64,000 nucleotides of DNA. It comes from Mycteria americana (lineage: Eukaryota > Chordata > Aves > Ciconiiformes > Ciconiidae). This document shows, one piece after another, positions 26,128 through 47,685 of the stretch. Position 1 is the first letter of the stretch; each line of letters opens with the position of its first letter. Both the position numbers and the translations under genes were made by a program. The stretch lies in assembly GCF_035582795.1 (NCBI RefSeq), contig NC_134383.1:193501-257500 (forward strand). The letters run 5' to 3'. The notes beneath the pieces are model-generated. The model was not told the origin of the DNA. It ran no database searches and saw only the letters and a program-made list of their open reading frames with translations.

Positions 26128-29001
26128 ATGTACTTGAGCTTTCAAAACAAGTCATTTTGGGAAAGCCTGCATTTAAAAAATGGCCTGGAGGACTGGGATA
26201 TGGCAGAGGAGCTCAAACTCACCATCACTACTGAAGAGTTTCTGCAAGGTAAGGGCCTCAGGGAAATTGATTGACTTGGCTTCCTTTTAAAAAGATTCCC
26301 ATCTCCAAAACCCAGGTGAAAATTGTAAAATCTGGTCAATAGTAAGTTCCAGTCTAGAAGTTAACAAAAAGCCCACTTTCTTTACGTTTAAATGTGATCA
26401 GATCAAATTAGGAGTGCCTGCAATTACGTACAAAGTAAGTACGCAGCTTACAGAAAACGAGGCTAACACAAAAAAACTAAGCTCCCCATGGTGTCTCTGG
26501 GCTCTCCACGTCTACGAGCTCCTGACGAGACCCCGCGCCGTCGCATGCCGAAGTGGCAAGCTGACCCCCCGGCACAGGGCTGCTCGCTGCTGGGGGCACT
26601 GCCAGATGCCAGGGGTAAGTTTGGGACCTGCTCCTACCTACAGAGGCTGGCAGTGTTTCAGGGAACAGCCTGGGAAAGGGGCTTTTCTTTTGCCAGCCAG
26701 AACATCTGTGTCCAGACTGGAATTTTTCTAAGCTGACTTAGAAAAAGCTGAAGCCTGTCTCTCAAGGACAAGGACATAATTACATAGCGGTGCCTGCAGA
26801 CACACTTCCCTCCAAATGCAACCTTTTGGGCAGATAGAATTGGGAAAGGAGGACTGAAGGGAGTAATTTACACTCTTCTGGCTTTGCAGGGGAAAGAGAA
26901 AGTAAAATTTCAGAGCTGAGCACCGCTGTTCGGGCTGGCCGCAGATGTGCACGCTCTTTGCAGAACAGGAAATAAAACGCTCTTTTAGAGGGATGAGAGG
27001 GCAACTGGGGACCTTTGCCTTGGGATCTGCATTGCAGCAGAGCTTCCCCAGGCTGCCTCTGGACAGCAAGGTCTAGAAACGGTCCTCAGGTAGGACTGGC
27101 AGGGTGACATTTCTGCTTCTCCTTAGAACCTGGCGTTCAGCCCCATCTGTGGATGTGGGTAAACCCCAGCCTGGTCTGCCCCATCCCCGGGAGCCCTGGC
27201 ATAGAGCCGGCCGGATCCGACTGCCCGGTGGCCTTGGTCGCTGGTGCCACAGAAACCTCCTCTCCAAACACATCCTGGGACTACTCTGATCCGGATTGCT
27301 CGGAGGAGGATGTGCTGTCATCCTCCAGCGAGGCTGGAAAGGTACAAAAAAGGGAACCGCTTGGGCAGTCCAAGACATTGTGCGCGCTTAACGATCCCGC
27401 AGGAACAAACGAGCTGGCTCAGCAGCTCTGCGAGTGGCTGCCTCCCGTTTCAGCAGGGGTCAGTCAATGCATGGAGCCCGTCTGACGAACAGGCCGAGAG
27501 TACAAAGTGCAAGGAAGGAGGCTGAAATTTAAAGTATATAAGCTTTCTACATGTACTCTGCCAGACCCGCCCTCCCCTAGAACAAAGCAGCTTATCCCTG
27601 TCCCTCATTCCACCCAGGGCTAAGATACGCACGTCCTTTTTCTCCTTCCTGTCCGCAGCTTACTGAGGATGAAGATGCTTCGTGTGTGGACATCCCCGTT
27701 CCTCAGGAGATGCCAGAAACTCCCGAACTCAAGGCAATGCTGATGCCTCAGAAATCCGCAGTCCTCAGACCGCAGAGCGTGAAGTTCAAGTGCCCCAGGC
27801 AGACAAGCACCGAAATCGAGGGAGGCTGGCCCCGTCCTCCCCTTAATTACTGCATCCTCATCACCCTCGCCCTGTGCAACAGCGCAAGTGGCAGTCTGAC
27901 GGTACAGCAGATCTACCAGTTCACACGGTACCCACTCTTCTCCTAGCGCAGAATGAGGGGAAGAGGGATGACAAGGGGTACGGGAGTCTCTGATCTTCTG
28001 CTGGGGAACAGGGATGTGGCAGCCAGGACTTGCGTTCTGGTCTTAGCTCTGCCTTCGGCTCAAGATGCCGCTGAGAAAACTGCTTCCCTTCTTTGTCAAC
28101 ACCCACACCCAGGAGTGTTGAGAGCAGGCATTTTAGTTTTGTCTTACCCTCCTTTAGAAGAAACACAAGTGCTCAACTGAGCCAGCCATCCTTACTGAGG
28201 AGGAGAGGGTCCTCCCTGACATCTACAGGGGTCAGGGAGGATCCTCTCCTCCTTCCCTAACGATGTATTCTGTTATTTATCCCAGCCTCTAACTGCTTCA
28301 GCTCAGGACAAATCTTTTCTCCCCGCAGGGAGCACTTCCCATTTTTTCAAACGGCCCCAGAGGGCTGGAAAAACACGATCCGACACAACCTGTGCTTCAG
28401 CAGCTGCTTTGAGAAAACCACTGGCTTTGTGTGCGGCGAGGGAAACCGCAAGTCCTGCCTGTGGAAACTGACTCCAGAAGGACACAGAAAGTTTCAGGAG
28501 GAAGCACAGGCTCTGCCCAAAGAGGTTCTCGACTTGGTGTGCCAAAGCATGAGCCAACCGGGTATGTTTCAGAGGGCAGGAGCCCCGCAAAATGCAGAGC
28601 AAGGCAGACTTTACAAGATTCCCATGGTGGGAGGGATACAGGTGGGCACCCAAGCCAGTACGCAGTCACCAGCACTGCGGGAGATGACAGGTCTAGGAGA
28701 TGAGACCAGAGACTCGGCGATCCCTGCAGAGATACCCCCCCAAGCGGGGCTCGGTCACCAGCCCGGCCAAGAACCCTTCTTGAATGAAACCAATGTAGTG
28801 AGAGGAACAAAGCAGGCTACGTTAAAACACAGAGCCTTTATCTCAGTATCGCGTTGCTCAGCGGTACAATACCTATCCGTTTAAACATGGGTAAGAACTG
28901 AGGCTGTAGCATCAGCAGTCGCTATGGTCCAAGTAACTATCGCAACTCCCTCTCTCTCTCTCTCTCTTGCAGATCTCATGAGGCCTCTGTTTGGTCTGTG
29001 A
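26128..29001 (+). CDS. FOXR1: Forkhead box protein R1, five exons, 288 aa
   Basis: FOXR1 is a forkhead transcription factor of the R subfamily, acting in the nucleus and known for expression in germ line and early embryo. Coding exons: 26128-26248, 27127-27341, 27659-27927, 28329-28561, 28973-29001. All junctions are GT-AG and in phase, giving 867 nt including the stop (human protein 292 aa). The ATG follows an in-frame TGA at 26113 and has A at -3. Exon 2 encodes LWMWVNPSLV, close to the family block LWMWVNPN. The forkhead domain, about residues 170-265, spans exons 3 and 4: RPPLNYCILITLAL, QQIYQFTREHFPFF, GWKNTIRHNLCF, SCLWKLTPEGHRKF. The last exon supplies DLMRPLFGL, like the mammalian carboxyl end. 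Residues 1-40 are less certain because the amino terminus diverges from mammals. No canonical poly(A) signal is obvious just downstream. Confidence 0.92.
28950..28967 (+). repeat. (TC)n tract at the FOXR1 last acceptor
   Basis: A pure CT dinucleotide run forms the polypyrimidine tract of FOXR1 intron 4, ending in TTGCAG immediately before the 29-nt terminal coding exon. Its length may vary between individuals. Confidence 0.85.
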
Positions 29002-30640
29002 TTCCTTCCGGCTCCCTGCTTCTGGAACAGGTACCGTGTGTTTTCAAACCAAGCTTGTCTTCTCGGGTGCTGCCACACGTAGCTTCCCAAGAACTGCGTG
29101 TGGAAATTATGAGCATCGTGACATAAGGACTCAAATTTGGAGGGGGGGGAGGAGGAAGATGTCCAATCTCATTTCCTTCAGTAAGGCAAGTTTTTGCTCC
29201 AGCTGCACACATCTCGAGTCGCAGAGGCATTTTGACATGCGGCACCTGCTACGACTTTAACACAAAGTCCTCCACGCAAGCTGTTGCCTCTTGCAGTGTT
29301 CTTGCGGTGCAGAGGATGAAGCGGCAGGAGAAGGTTCATCTGTTCCCTAACAAAGGGTCTCAGCCCACAGGCCAGAGGCTGAGCAGAGAACGTGCGTTAG
29401 CTGGCTGAGTGAGAGGAGCCCCGACCATACAGATGTTAGTCCAAGCTGTTGCACTTGTCCGCCGAGCTGTAAAACCAGCAGGCGAGGATCCACGTAACTG
29501 CTGGGCAGAGTGCTTTGCAAGGTGCTTGGAATTTCTGCAACGCTCGCTTGGCAGAAATCAGCGAGCACTGCAGAGTGTGAGGAGGGAGGGAGCTATCCTG
29601 GCAAGGCAAGGATGCAACAAAGAAAAAAAAAGAAAACCAGAGCTTGCTGTTGTGTTGTTGACTTACTTGCTTCTCCAGCAAGAGGCAGGAAAATTGCATC
29701 CCCAGGCCAGAATTCAGGCAGGTAGCAGGTGTCTAGTGTTCCAGAAGAGCAGATTTTTCATAGCTCCTTCCCAGCTGCTGCAGCAGTTGCTCGAGTAGGC
29801 GCATGGTCGGTCCAGTTATGTCCGTTACCAGACCGGTGGGCGGCGGGAGCCGGGGCGCCCTGTTGACAGGGGACAAACGGCACGCAGTCACGATGCAAGT
29901 CCTGGAGTTCACTGCTGGGCTGTATCCTAGACCTGACCCACAGGGAGAGGAGGGCAGGGGACAGCCCTTCCGAACCTGCTCGACAGGGCTGGCTGGGTGC
30001 ACCCTGGAGATCAACTGCTTTCACCCGTGTGCCCACGAGAGCGTAAAAGAACAGCTAGGTTAAAAGTGATTTAGACCAAGCCTAAACGCAGGCACTAGGA
30101 CGGTCGCTTGCCCAAACCACTGCGCAGGGTGGGTCTGCAGAGCTGGGTGCCAGTGTCACCCAAGCGACTGCAGAAGGCGGAGGGAGACAGCTGGCTGTCA
30201 GTCCCACAGGTGACAGTGCAGGCTGGCTGGCTGGCTGGCTGAGCGGGACCTGATTTAAGGCGCACGGCCTTTGGAGGCCTGGCTGCGCCGGATGGCAGCA
30301 CCGAGATACCGCAGTTCACATGCTCTCCTTCAGTCACACCGCACCGGAACGCGAGCATCCTCTGCTCGTACCGCACGTGGAAATAAAAACCACTTAAGAT
30401 TTTGGCAGAGCTGCGGAGGGGCAGGAAAACAAGGGTGCCAGAGCAACGCTCCCAGCCAAGCTGCGGCAAAAGGCAGTGGGGCGGGAGGTCAGCGCGTTTC
30501 AGGGAGGTACGACGCTCCAGAGAGCGTTCACGATAACGAGTGGAAAGAGCCTGAAACCAGACGAAGTTTCAGACAGGCCCGGGAGAACGGCGTCGGCCGC
30601 CAGGCCAAGGCGCAGGCTCCCCGCAGTCCCCGCGTCCTGC
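29002..30640. other. FOXR1 3' UTR and intergenic DNA
   Basis: Downstream of the FOXR1 stop I see no further conserved exon. The first AATAAA on the plus strand is at about 30382, which would make an unusually long 3' UTR, so the FOXR1 transcript end is undetermined. Five GGCT units form a small tandem repeat at 30221-30240. The right-hand part grades into the CENATAC CpG island. Confidence 0.5.
30221..30240. repeat. (GGCT)5 tandem repeat
   Basis: Five perfect GGCT units. Confidence 0.9.
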
Positions 30641-31600
30641 AGCGGGGCTCGGCCAGCCCCGACGCTGGCACCGCACACCAAACGCCCCGGCCAGCCCCCG
30701 CTTCGCCCGGAGGCGGCCGCTCTGGACGCCGCTCCGCCGCACCGCGGCCTGAGGGCCGGGCCTGAGAGCCGGGCCGGCGCCCGCCTGCCGCGCCTGCGCC
30801 CTGCGGCGCCGCGCCGGGCCCGGCCGCCATGGCGGTGCACTACTGCGGGCTGTGCCGCCGCACCTCCTTCTCCGGCCGCCGGCACCTGTACAGCGCCGCG
30901 CACCGGCGGCGGCTGCGGGAGGCGCTGGGCCGGCTGCAGGAGGAGGTGGCGGCGGCGCGGGCCGCGGCGGCGGCGGCGGGGGACGGGGACGGCGGCGGGG
31001 CCGTGCGGCGCTACGACCCGGCGGAGCACGAGCGGCGCGTCTGGTGCCTGTGCTGCGGGCGCGGCGTGAGGCGGGACGGGCGGCGCGGCGGGCTGGCGCT
31101 GCCGCAGGCCGGCCTCCTCCAGCACCTGGCCGGGTAGGCGGGCGGGCGAGCGGCGGGGCGGGCGAGCGGGCCGGGGCGGCGCTGACGGGTGTCCCGCAGG
31201 CCCGAGCACCGCCGGGAGACGGCGCGGTTCTGGCGGGAGAACAGGGCGGAGGCGGCGCTGCGGGAGCGGTTCCTGGTGCCGGCCGAGGAGTACGAGCGCT
31301 TCGCACGGGCGCTGGAGCGGGCGCTGGCCGCGCACCAGCGGCGGGAGGAGGAGCACATCCGCCAGGTACCCCCGGCCCCGCACCGAACCGGCCCCGGCTC
31401 TGCGCAGCCGGCCCGGCCCGGCCCGGCCTCACCCGCTCTCTTCCCGCAGATGGCGGCCGGCATCCGGGAGGCCGAGCGCAGGCAGCGGGAGACGGTGCAG
31501 GCCGCCCTCCAGGTCGGTGAGCCGTATCCTGCCCTGGCTGTGCCCCGGGGACGGGGCCCCGCGCCCCCACCGGCACCGGGCGCTCTCGGGAGGGGCTGGG
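30640..31600. promoter_or_regulatory. CENATAC CpG-island promoter
   Basis: CpG-dense sequence covering the region just upstream of the CENATAC ATG and its first three exons. It has the typical look of a TATA-less housekeeping promoter. Start sites cannot be placed from sequence. Confidence 0.7.
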
Positions 31601-33893
31601 GGCGGGTGGGGGGCCCTGCTCAGCGCCAGAAATATCGTTCCTTTTTCCTGAATCACACTCAGCTTCAAACAGAGGCAGAGCTTTGCGCAGGACCTTCTGT
31701 CTGCAGCCCCGCAGCAGGACCCAAAAGGTGAGAACCGGTTTCCTTGAATTGCCGCTAACGTGCTCAACGCGGGACCGCGCCACCGCAGCGGCCCTTCTCG
31801 CTTGCTGCTGCTGTTGCCAGAGTTGACGCTGTCATCGCCAGGATCTTGCATTCCTTCAGATCCTTGGCAAACTTTTCTCTAGACTATAGTAAGTGCCATG
31901 CCCGCAGAAAGATTGCCCTCCCACCCACACGTCCGTAGGTAAGCGCTAAGAGCCACAAAGAGCGAGCGCAGCGATAACGTACAAGCGTTTAACGTTATCG
32001 TGCCCCCAGAACGTTTCTCCTTTTCCTCCTTACCGCAAAGCTCTCCAAACACAAATACAAATTCTGCTCCAGAAGCCTCTGGACGATCGTTGCCTGCCTG
32101 GCTTTGACAGCCACCCACCTCTCAGACTGCCTCTTGGCTCCCCCGTTCCAGGGACTCCTCCCACGACGCAGAGCAGCCCGGCCCCAGTGGGGTGCAGACA
32201 GGACCGGACTTGAACTGGATGGAATCAGGCCAGGCTTTGACCTTCATTGGCCACCAGGTAGGTGTGACTTGCCAACGAGCACGACCTAAATGACTGCAAG
32301 TTACACGTAGCACGTGTTGCAAAGCAAAACGGGGGTGCGACCTCCGTTGCTGAAAAAGGCGGCTTTTCCCATTCAGACGACCCACGAGCTGAGAGTTTCA
32401 GTCATCTACTGTTAACTCGTGTTTCGTTAAGGAAACGTTCTTTAACTTGCACAGAAAACCCAAACGTTCCTCAAAGGAAGGAGATAAGAGCCTCCCTCTG
32501 TGTCCTGTTGTACGAGGACTCCAGGCTGGAAGGGAATGCACATAATGCCATGCTCTTCAGAGACGTTCTTAAAAGCATCGGTTTCTCATTAGCATTTTAT
32601 GTTTCTGTTAACAGGAAACAGAAGGGAGAGGGAATGTTCACACAGGTAATGGCGCCTGCTTCGTGACTCGTTTGGTCGCTACTGAAAACTCCTGGCTTGC
32701 AAATATAATGGGGATAACTGAAAGCCATTTTGAAGCGGCTGCAGCATAACCAGGAGCTGCTCGCTCTTTGGCTAATGTTTAATGTACTAGAGGAGAAAAC
32801 CCTTCTTGTATTACGAAAACTCTGTTGGTGCTACCACTGTGCGCAGCGTATGGTTTGGGGCGTGACCTGCCACAGCCTTAACCGAGGCAAGCCAGCTGCT
32901 TTTCCTTAGAATGCCCGAAGTTTACTTTTCCTTGGCTGCTTACTTGGCAGGGCAAGCTGCAGGGACAGGGGGTAGAGGGGATGCTTTTCCCTGCCTCGAG
33001 CTTCAGTGGCTAAATACGTTTCCCCCCGACTTCTAGGAGCAAAGCCTCCATGGCTAACCGAGGAAGAGGAAGAGGATGGAAGCAAACAACAAATTGGACC
33101 TTCGTATGAGGAATTTCTCAAACAAAGTGAGAGGGTTGTGTACATTTCTGTGAACCTTACGTTCACTTTACCACACTAAAGAATCAAAAGCTATTTGAAA
33201 AACTTTTGCTTAACGAAACATTTTTTCAGGGGAGAAGCAGAAGCTGAGAAAGCTCCCAGCAGAGCGCGTCGGTGCCAACTTTGACCATACCTCTCAGACA
33301 GGCGACAGCTGGCTGCCTTCCTTTGGGCGAGTTTGGAATCATGGCAGGAGGTGGCAGTCCAGGTAAGCCTCAGGGCAGCACGGACCGATGCCGAGCGGAG
33401 GGCGCACGGCTTCCTTCCACACAAGCTACTCGGGGAGCAGGCTTTGCGGTAGCAGCGAGCGGAAGGAGACAGCTTACCTCATGAATGAGTAATGCCACGC
33501 AGCACTCGATCCGGGCAGAGCGTCACTCTTGTCCCGGAGCAGCGCACGCATGACTTGTGAGGTGAAGCACGGTTGCGGCTGCCGAGGTGGCACACGGGAA
33601 GGCGTCTGCCTCGCCTTTCAGACCCGTGTACCGGTGCATATACACACACTTGTCCCGTTGGTGCTTTGTAATACGCTAGAAATCTGTGTCAGCTAGCTGA
33701 AGAGACTGCTACAGCTCACTGAGATAACAAAAAAAAAACCACGGAGGGAGCTTCCATTCTAAAACACCATGCGTCTTACTTGTTAGATGAGGCAGCATTC
33801 ATTACCTCTAAAGGCTGTTGCATTCTGACTTCTACGCTCTCTTTCAGGCATCAGTTTAGAACTGAATCAGGGGAAAAGAAGAAAAAAAGGTGA
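30829..33893 (+). CDS. CENATAC: Centrosomal AT-AC splicing factor (CCDC84), about 334 aa
   Basis: CENATAC is a component of the minor (U12) spliceosome needed for splicing of AT-AC introns, and is also linked to centriole control. Exons: 30829-31133, 31200-31365, 31450-31512, 31663-31727, 32152-32257, 32615-32645, 33037-33126, 33230-33362, 33848-33893, giving 1005 nt (human 332 aa). The amino end has a C2H2-type finger (C6, C9, H19, H25: YCGLC...RRHLYSAAH). Conserved blocks are [34 protein letters not shown], and [20 protein letters not shown] followed by [14 protein letters not shown] in exons 8-9. All exons except 3 and 4 are firm. The exon 3/4 junction was chosen because it keeps phase into exon 5 and matches family length. 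Alternatives are exon 3 ending at 31516 or 31523, or exon 4 starting at 31691 or 31707. Confidence 0.9.
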
Positions 33894-34314
33894 TCAGAAG
33901 AGGAGCACCGAAGAAACCAAGCTGTGACTGTCGTGGGAAGGGGGACTGGCAGTAGCTGAAGCTTTGTTGGCACTGCTGCTGCTGCTGCCGAGCTTAGTGC
34001 TCTTATTTAATACGTACCTCTAGATGCGTCGAGTCCCCTGGAAGGCAGGGTGACTGCAGCCTCATACCAAGGTGAGCACTGTTACTGAAGGCTACTCTGC
34101 CAGGGGCTGCGGCGGCAGACCCACTCCCCCCGTCACGGACATGCAGCGTACGTCTGGGCAGCGACTTCCGAAGTCTTAAGCTAAGCAAAGGCAGATCCTG
34201 CCAGCAAGGAGGGTCTCCTGCCGTGCCGTATCTTTGTAAGCGGAAAGCCTGCCTTATGCAGCACGTGCCTGCCAGTGTCCTATGCTGACGTGTAGCATGA
34301 CATCCCATTAAAGA

Positions 34315-34335
34315 AATAAATTTTTGAGAAATAAA
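34315..34335 (+). terminator. CENATAC poly(A) signals
   Basis: Two AATAAA hexamers (34315-34320 and 34330-34335) lie about 430 bases after the CENATAC stop, preceded by ATTAAA at 34307. A T-rich stretch follows at 34337-34353, suitable as a downstream element. Cleavage is expected at about 34340-34360. Confidence 0.75.
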
Positions 34336-34359
34336 CTTTTTTTTTTATTTTTCCCCAAA

Positions 34360-34940
34360 ACTACCTGTGTTAGTAGACCAACTGAAACCTGTTTCAGGTT
34401 GATGACACACGCCTGATGTCTTCATTCTAATTTATATTACTTTCACTCATTCTGCCTCACCTAAAGGACTAGTTAGTCCTCAGTAGAAGAAAGGAGGCCT
34501 TAAAAGACCTTTGCCATGGGCAGTTCTTCCTTTTAATTTAAATAAAGTACTTACACAGCCTTATTTAGAGCTGCTTATCGAGGCTTCCCCACTAGACGCT
34601 GACCTGATAGATGCTGTTGCCTTGTACAGAGAGATCTGTGGGCACGGCTTGTTTAGAGGGAGTTTAAATAAATAATGAAAACATCCCACTAGCACCTTCC
34701 CCGTCTACAATGCAAGAAACGGACTTCAATTTTCCTCCTGCTAGAACCAAATATGGTTTAACATCACTGGCTGCTGTCGGTGATGCAAAAGCTCCTTCCC
34801 TTTTTGCAACACAAAAGGGTGTTCACGGCACCTTTGTAACTGTATAAATGCAGAAACTTGCTGCTAGAGGAAGACAGCCGTGACCTGTACCAGAATCCGC
34901 TATCAACAAATGTGTCAATAATGAAACGTACACCTTCTTG
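34360..34940. other. Convergent intergenic gap, CENATAC/RPS25
   Basis: About 0.6 kb between the 3' ends of two genes that point toward each other. I see no open frame of note. Further AATAAA strings occur on the plus strand (near 34540 and 34667) and could serve as distal CENATAC ends. Confidence 0.5.
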
Positions 34941-34954
34941 AAAAAGCAAGAAGA

Positions 34955-35020
34955 ATTATTTCAATAATTTTATTGTGTGCATCTACATATGACACATTGT
35001 TGACGAGGTCACCGGAGAAC
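34955..35020 (-). other. RPS25: RPS25 noncoding terminal exon
   Basis: On the minus strand a strong acceptor (CTTCTTGCTTTGCAG) precedes 35020. The exon then runs about 65 bases through AATAAA at 34974-34969. Together with the donor four bases after the RPS25 stop (GAG|GTGAGG, intron starting at 35453) this makes a 433-bp intron in the 3' UTR. The layout fits the short 3' UTR known for mammalian RPS25 mRNA. Confidence 0.7.
34969..34974 (-). terminator. RPS25 poly(A) signal
   Basis: AATAAA on the minus strand, 46-52 bases into the noncoding last exon. Cleavage is expected at about 34950-34958. Confidence 0.75.
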
Positions 35021-35220
35021 CTGCAAAGCAAGAAGTCCCACATCAGACAACCAGGTCCAAGCAAGCTAGCACAAAACAAACCGTCTGAAAGCTCGGCTCC
35101 AGCACTAACACGTAGACACAGTGCCTTCCAACAGCAGGGAGGACGCCTGCCCACGTACCCCGCAGCCCCCCGAGACAGGAGAGCACACACAGCTTTCCCT
35201 GTCCGATGGAAAATGAGGAC

Positions 35221-35248
35221 AAAAAAAAAAAAAAAAAAAAAAAAAAAA
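35221..35248. repeat. Poly-A tract (A28) in the RPS25 3' UTR intron
   Basis: Twenty-eight uninterrupted A residues on the plus strand (U-tract in the RPS25 pre-mRNA). No retroposon body or flanking target duplication was recognised. Confidence 0.9.
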
Positions 35249-35457
35249 TCGCAAATTGCTCTTTAATTCTGGAGGACCGATGTTCCCAGTAACGCCACCC
35301 AGACAGTCGCTCGGCGTGTGAGCGACGTCCTCTGAACATGTGGAGACCGGCCCATCCAAAGCAAGGTGGGAGCCGTCCGTTACACGGCGCGTAGCCGTTT
35401 GTTAGAGCCTGGCAAAGCACAACCCAGCTCCTTCACAGAGCCCGCCACCTCACCTCC

Positions 35458-38453
<2,996 letters not shown>

Positions 38454-38834
38454 AGAAAGCCTCATCTGCTGCATGGACTCCTGTCTCTGGGGAGCAGGGC
38501 CTGCCTCTCCCCCGCCTGGCCTTTCCCGGAGCTCTCTCCTGCACAGCAGAGACTGCGTATCCCCAAAACATGCCTCCTTATCTCCCAAGATACTGTTTTA
38601 TCCCCTTTGTCCTGAAGCTCACTTTAAACAGACTCGTTACTACTGTTTACGTGGGGCCACAGAGCCTTACTCTGCTGTTGTGGCTCCACGGCCCCTGAGT
38701 GAAGAAAGAAAAGTAAGGTGCGGGCCCGTGGCCTTACCGCCCTCGATTGTTTGCTTTCGTTTCGTAATTGTACATATGTATTTTTCCTGTATAGCTCTAA
38801 CTTACAGTTTTGCAGAGGGTTTCTGTGTAGAAGT

Positions 38835-38840
38835 AATAAA
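38835..38840 (+). terminator. TRAPPC4 poly(A) signal
   Basis: AATAAA about 380 bases after the stop, followed by a G/T-rich element (GTGTTTTTTTTCTG) at 38863-38876. Cleavage is expected near 38857. Confidence 0.85.
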
Positions 38841-38988
38841 CATTCCTTAAAGAGGTGGATGGGTGTTTTTTTTCTGTTGGCGGGGTAAATTTGCGCCGGT
38901 AGCGCTGCAAGAAGATGAGCGGGTTTGGGTGGTTCTGCTTGCACCGTTCTCCATAAGACAACCAGAGCCCTTGTGACACTGCTCCATT

Positions 38989-38994
38989 TTTATT
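38989..38994 (-). terminator. SLC37A4 poly(A) signal
   Basis: AATAAA on the minus strand, 1.33 kb after the SLC37A4 stop. It is the best-placed signal I see, implying a long 3' UTR (about 40327 down to about 38970) that ends only about 115 bp from the TRAPPC4 end. Confidence 0.6.
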
Positions 38995-40327
38995 CACAGA
39001 CAGCAGAAGATCACGCAATTAAGTACAAAATGTAACTCACTTCCATTGTTTTAATTAAGGCTGGCTACCTACTGTTGCAACCAGGCTGTTCAACAAAGTA
39101 CCTGCGTGCGGGTTCTTCACGAGTTGAACTTGCCTCTTCCAGGACCCTAAAGCAGTAAATCCTTTTGGGGAAAAACAGGAATATTCAACAAAATCCTGGC
39201 TAAAACCTGAGTCCACTTATTGCAGAGTGCTGGGCCTGACTGCTCAAGGCCGCTGGCTCTCAGCGCTGGCTTGGCTAAGGCTGACTCTCAGAGGTAGCCC
39301 AAGCCCCCACCCGCAGCCATGAGAGATGCAGCTCTTGGCCAAAAACATCCTCGACTACGCACCTTGTACTGACAAAATACAAGCCCATGCTAGAAATACG
39401 GGTTTTCACAAAACCCTGCCGCAGAAGTCGCGGGCTGGCGGTAGCTGCTGTCGCAATACCTGCTGCTGGGTCGGTTTTCCTGGCTGCTTTGCGGAGCGCT
39501 CGCTACAAGCTGACTTGGCAGCAGCTGCCTCCCTTGCAAATCATTAACACTGTACACAGAAATCGCACCGGGCAGGATCAGTTCAACAGAAGGAGCTTCT
39601 CTAAACGCTCTTCCCTGAACTGCCAAGAATTTCTTGGAAACGTGCCTATTTCTAAGTGCTGTGGAGAGCCCTGCCACAGCACCGCATCGGCGTTCTGCTT
39701 GTCCAGAGCAAAACACCACCCTCGCTCCTAAGGGCTAATCCTGGGTAAAGCTCAGGCCACGCTGCTCTCAAATCAGGCGTGAGGCCGAACCGTAACAATC
39801 CTCATCTGCTGCTCTGTCGCTGTTCCAGGGCCGAGAGCGCGCAGGGAGCTCACACCTAAGTAAACCGAAGCGGCTGCGCTTACAGCAGCCAGACGGGATG
39901 AGCGAACGGGGCGAAGGCTCGCTTCAGGACCCCGCAACAACGAGGCTGAACTGACAGTTAATGGCCGAGACGAACAGTAAGGACAAAACTAAACGCGAGA
40001 GCACACGAAGCCAGTCATTTTAGAGTACTTTTAGTGGAGGAGCTCAGGCTGCCAAGCCCGCTTGCTTCACCAACAGTGCTGTGAGAAGGAGGTACAGTAA
40101 AATCATTGCAAATGTAAACTAGCAGAATTATCACATCTCGAGGGAAAAAGTGATCGGTAGCAGGAACCTTGTGCCCTTGGGCACGTGACAGTGGACGAGA
40201 AACTGAGACATTTTTATCTAGGTTGCAGCAATAGGTAAACTCACTCCTAGGCCAGTTAACGGTTAAACAGAAAACGAGCATCATTCACATCGCCGTGGGA
40301 GCATCCTTTTCACCAAGCAGCTTATCC

Positions 40328-47404
<7,077 letters not shown>

Positions 47405-47679
47405 CCCGCCGCGCTCCTCCGCGGCCAGGGCCCGGCCCCGCGAGCCCGGCGGACGGCGACGGCGGGGACACCGGCGAGCGCTACCGGCTGCTGCCGCAGC
47501 GGCGGTCCCGCCCCGCCGCTCCCATTGGCCGCCGGGCCCCGCGCCCCGCCCCGCTCCGCCCGCCCCGCGGCCCCCCCGCGCCGCCGCGCCCCCGCGGCCC
47601 CGTTCCGCCCCCGAGGCCAGACCCCGGCTGCGACGGCAGAAAGGAAAGCGCTTGTGAGGGACTGTCAGGAAGTGGAATT

Positions 47680-47685
47680 TTTATT
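47680..47685 (-). terminator. HYOU1 poly(A) signal
   Basis: AATAAA on the minus strand about 980 bases beyond the HYOU1 stop. I found no nearer AATAAA on that strand, so the HYOU1 3' UTR is probably about 1 kb. It lies about 275 bp upstream of the SLC37A4 start codon. Confidence 0.6.

Noticed and set aside
29409-29798. 129-codon plus-strand frame after FOXR1
   Set aside because: No conserved motif, downstream of the true FOXR1 stop, and not in phase with any FOXR1 exon.
31821-31888. Possible extra CENATAC exon (acceptor TTGCCAG, donor ATA|GTAAGT)
   Set aside because: No phase combination fits with the neighbouring exons, and one frame has a stop. The nine-exon model already gives the family length.
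35221-35248. A28 tract as the tail of a retroposed gene
   Set aside because: The sequence before it does not resemble a processed transcript or SINE, and I saw no target-site duplication.
34915-35420. Short minus-strand frames in the RPS25 3' region
   Set aside because: They cross the proposed 3' UTR intron and the homopolymer tract and show no conservation with known proteins.
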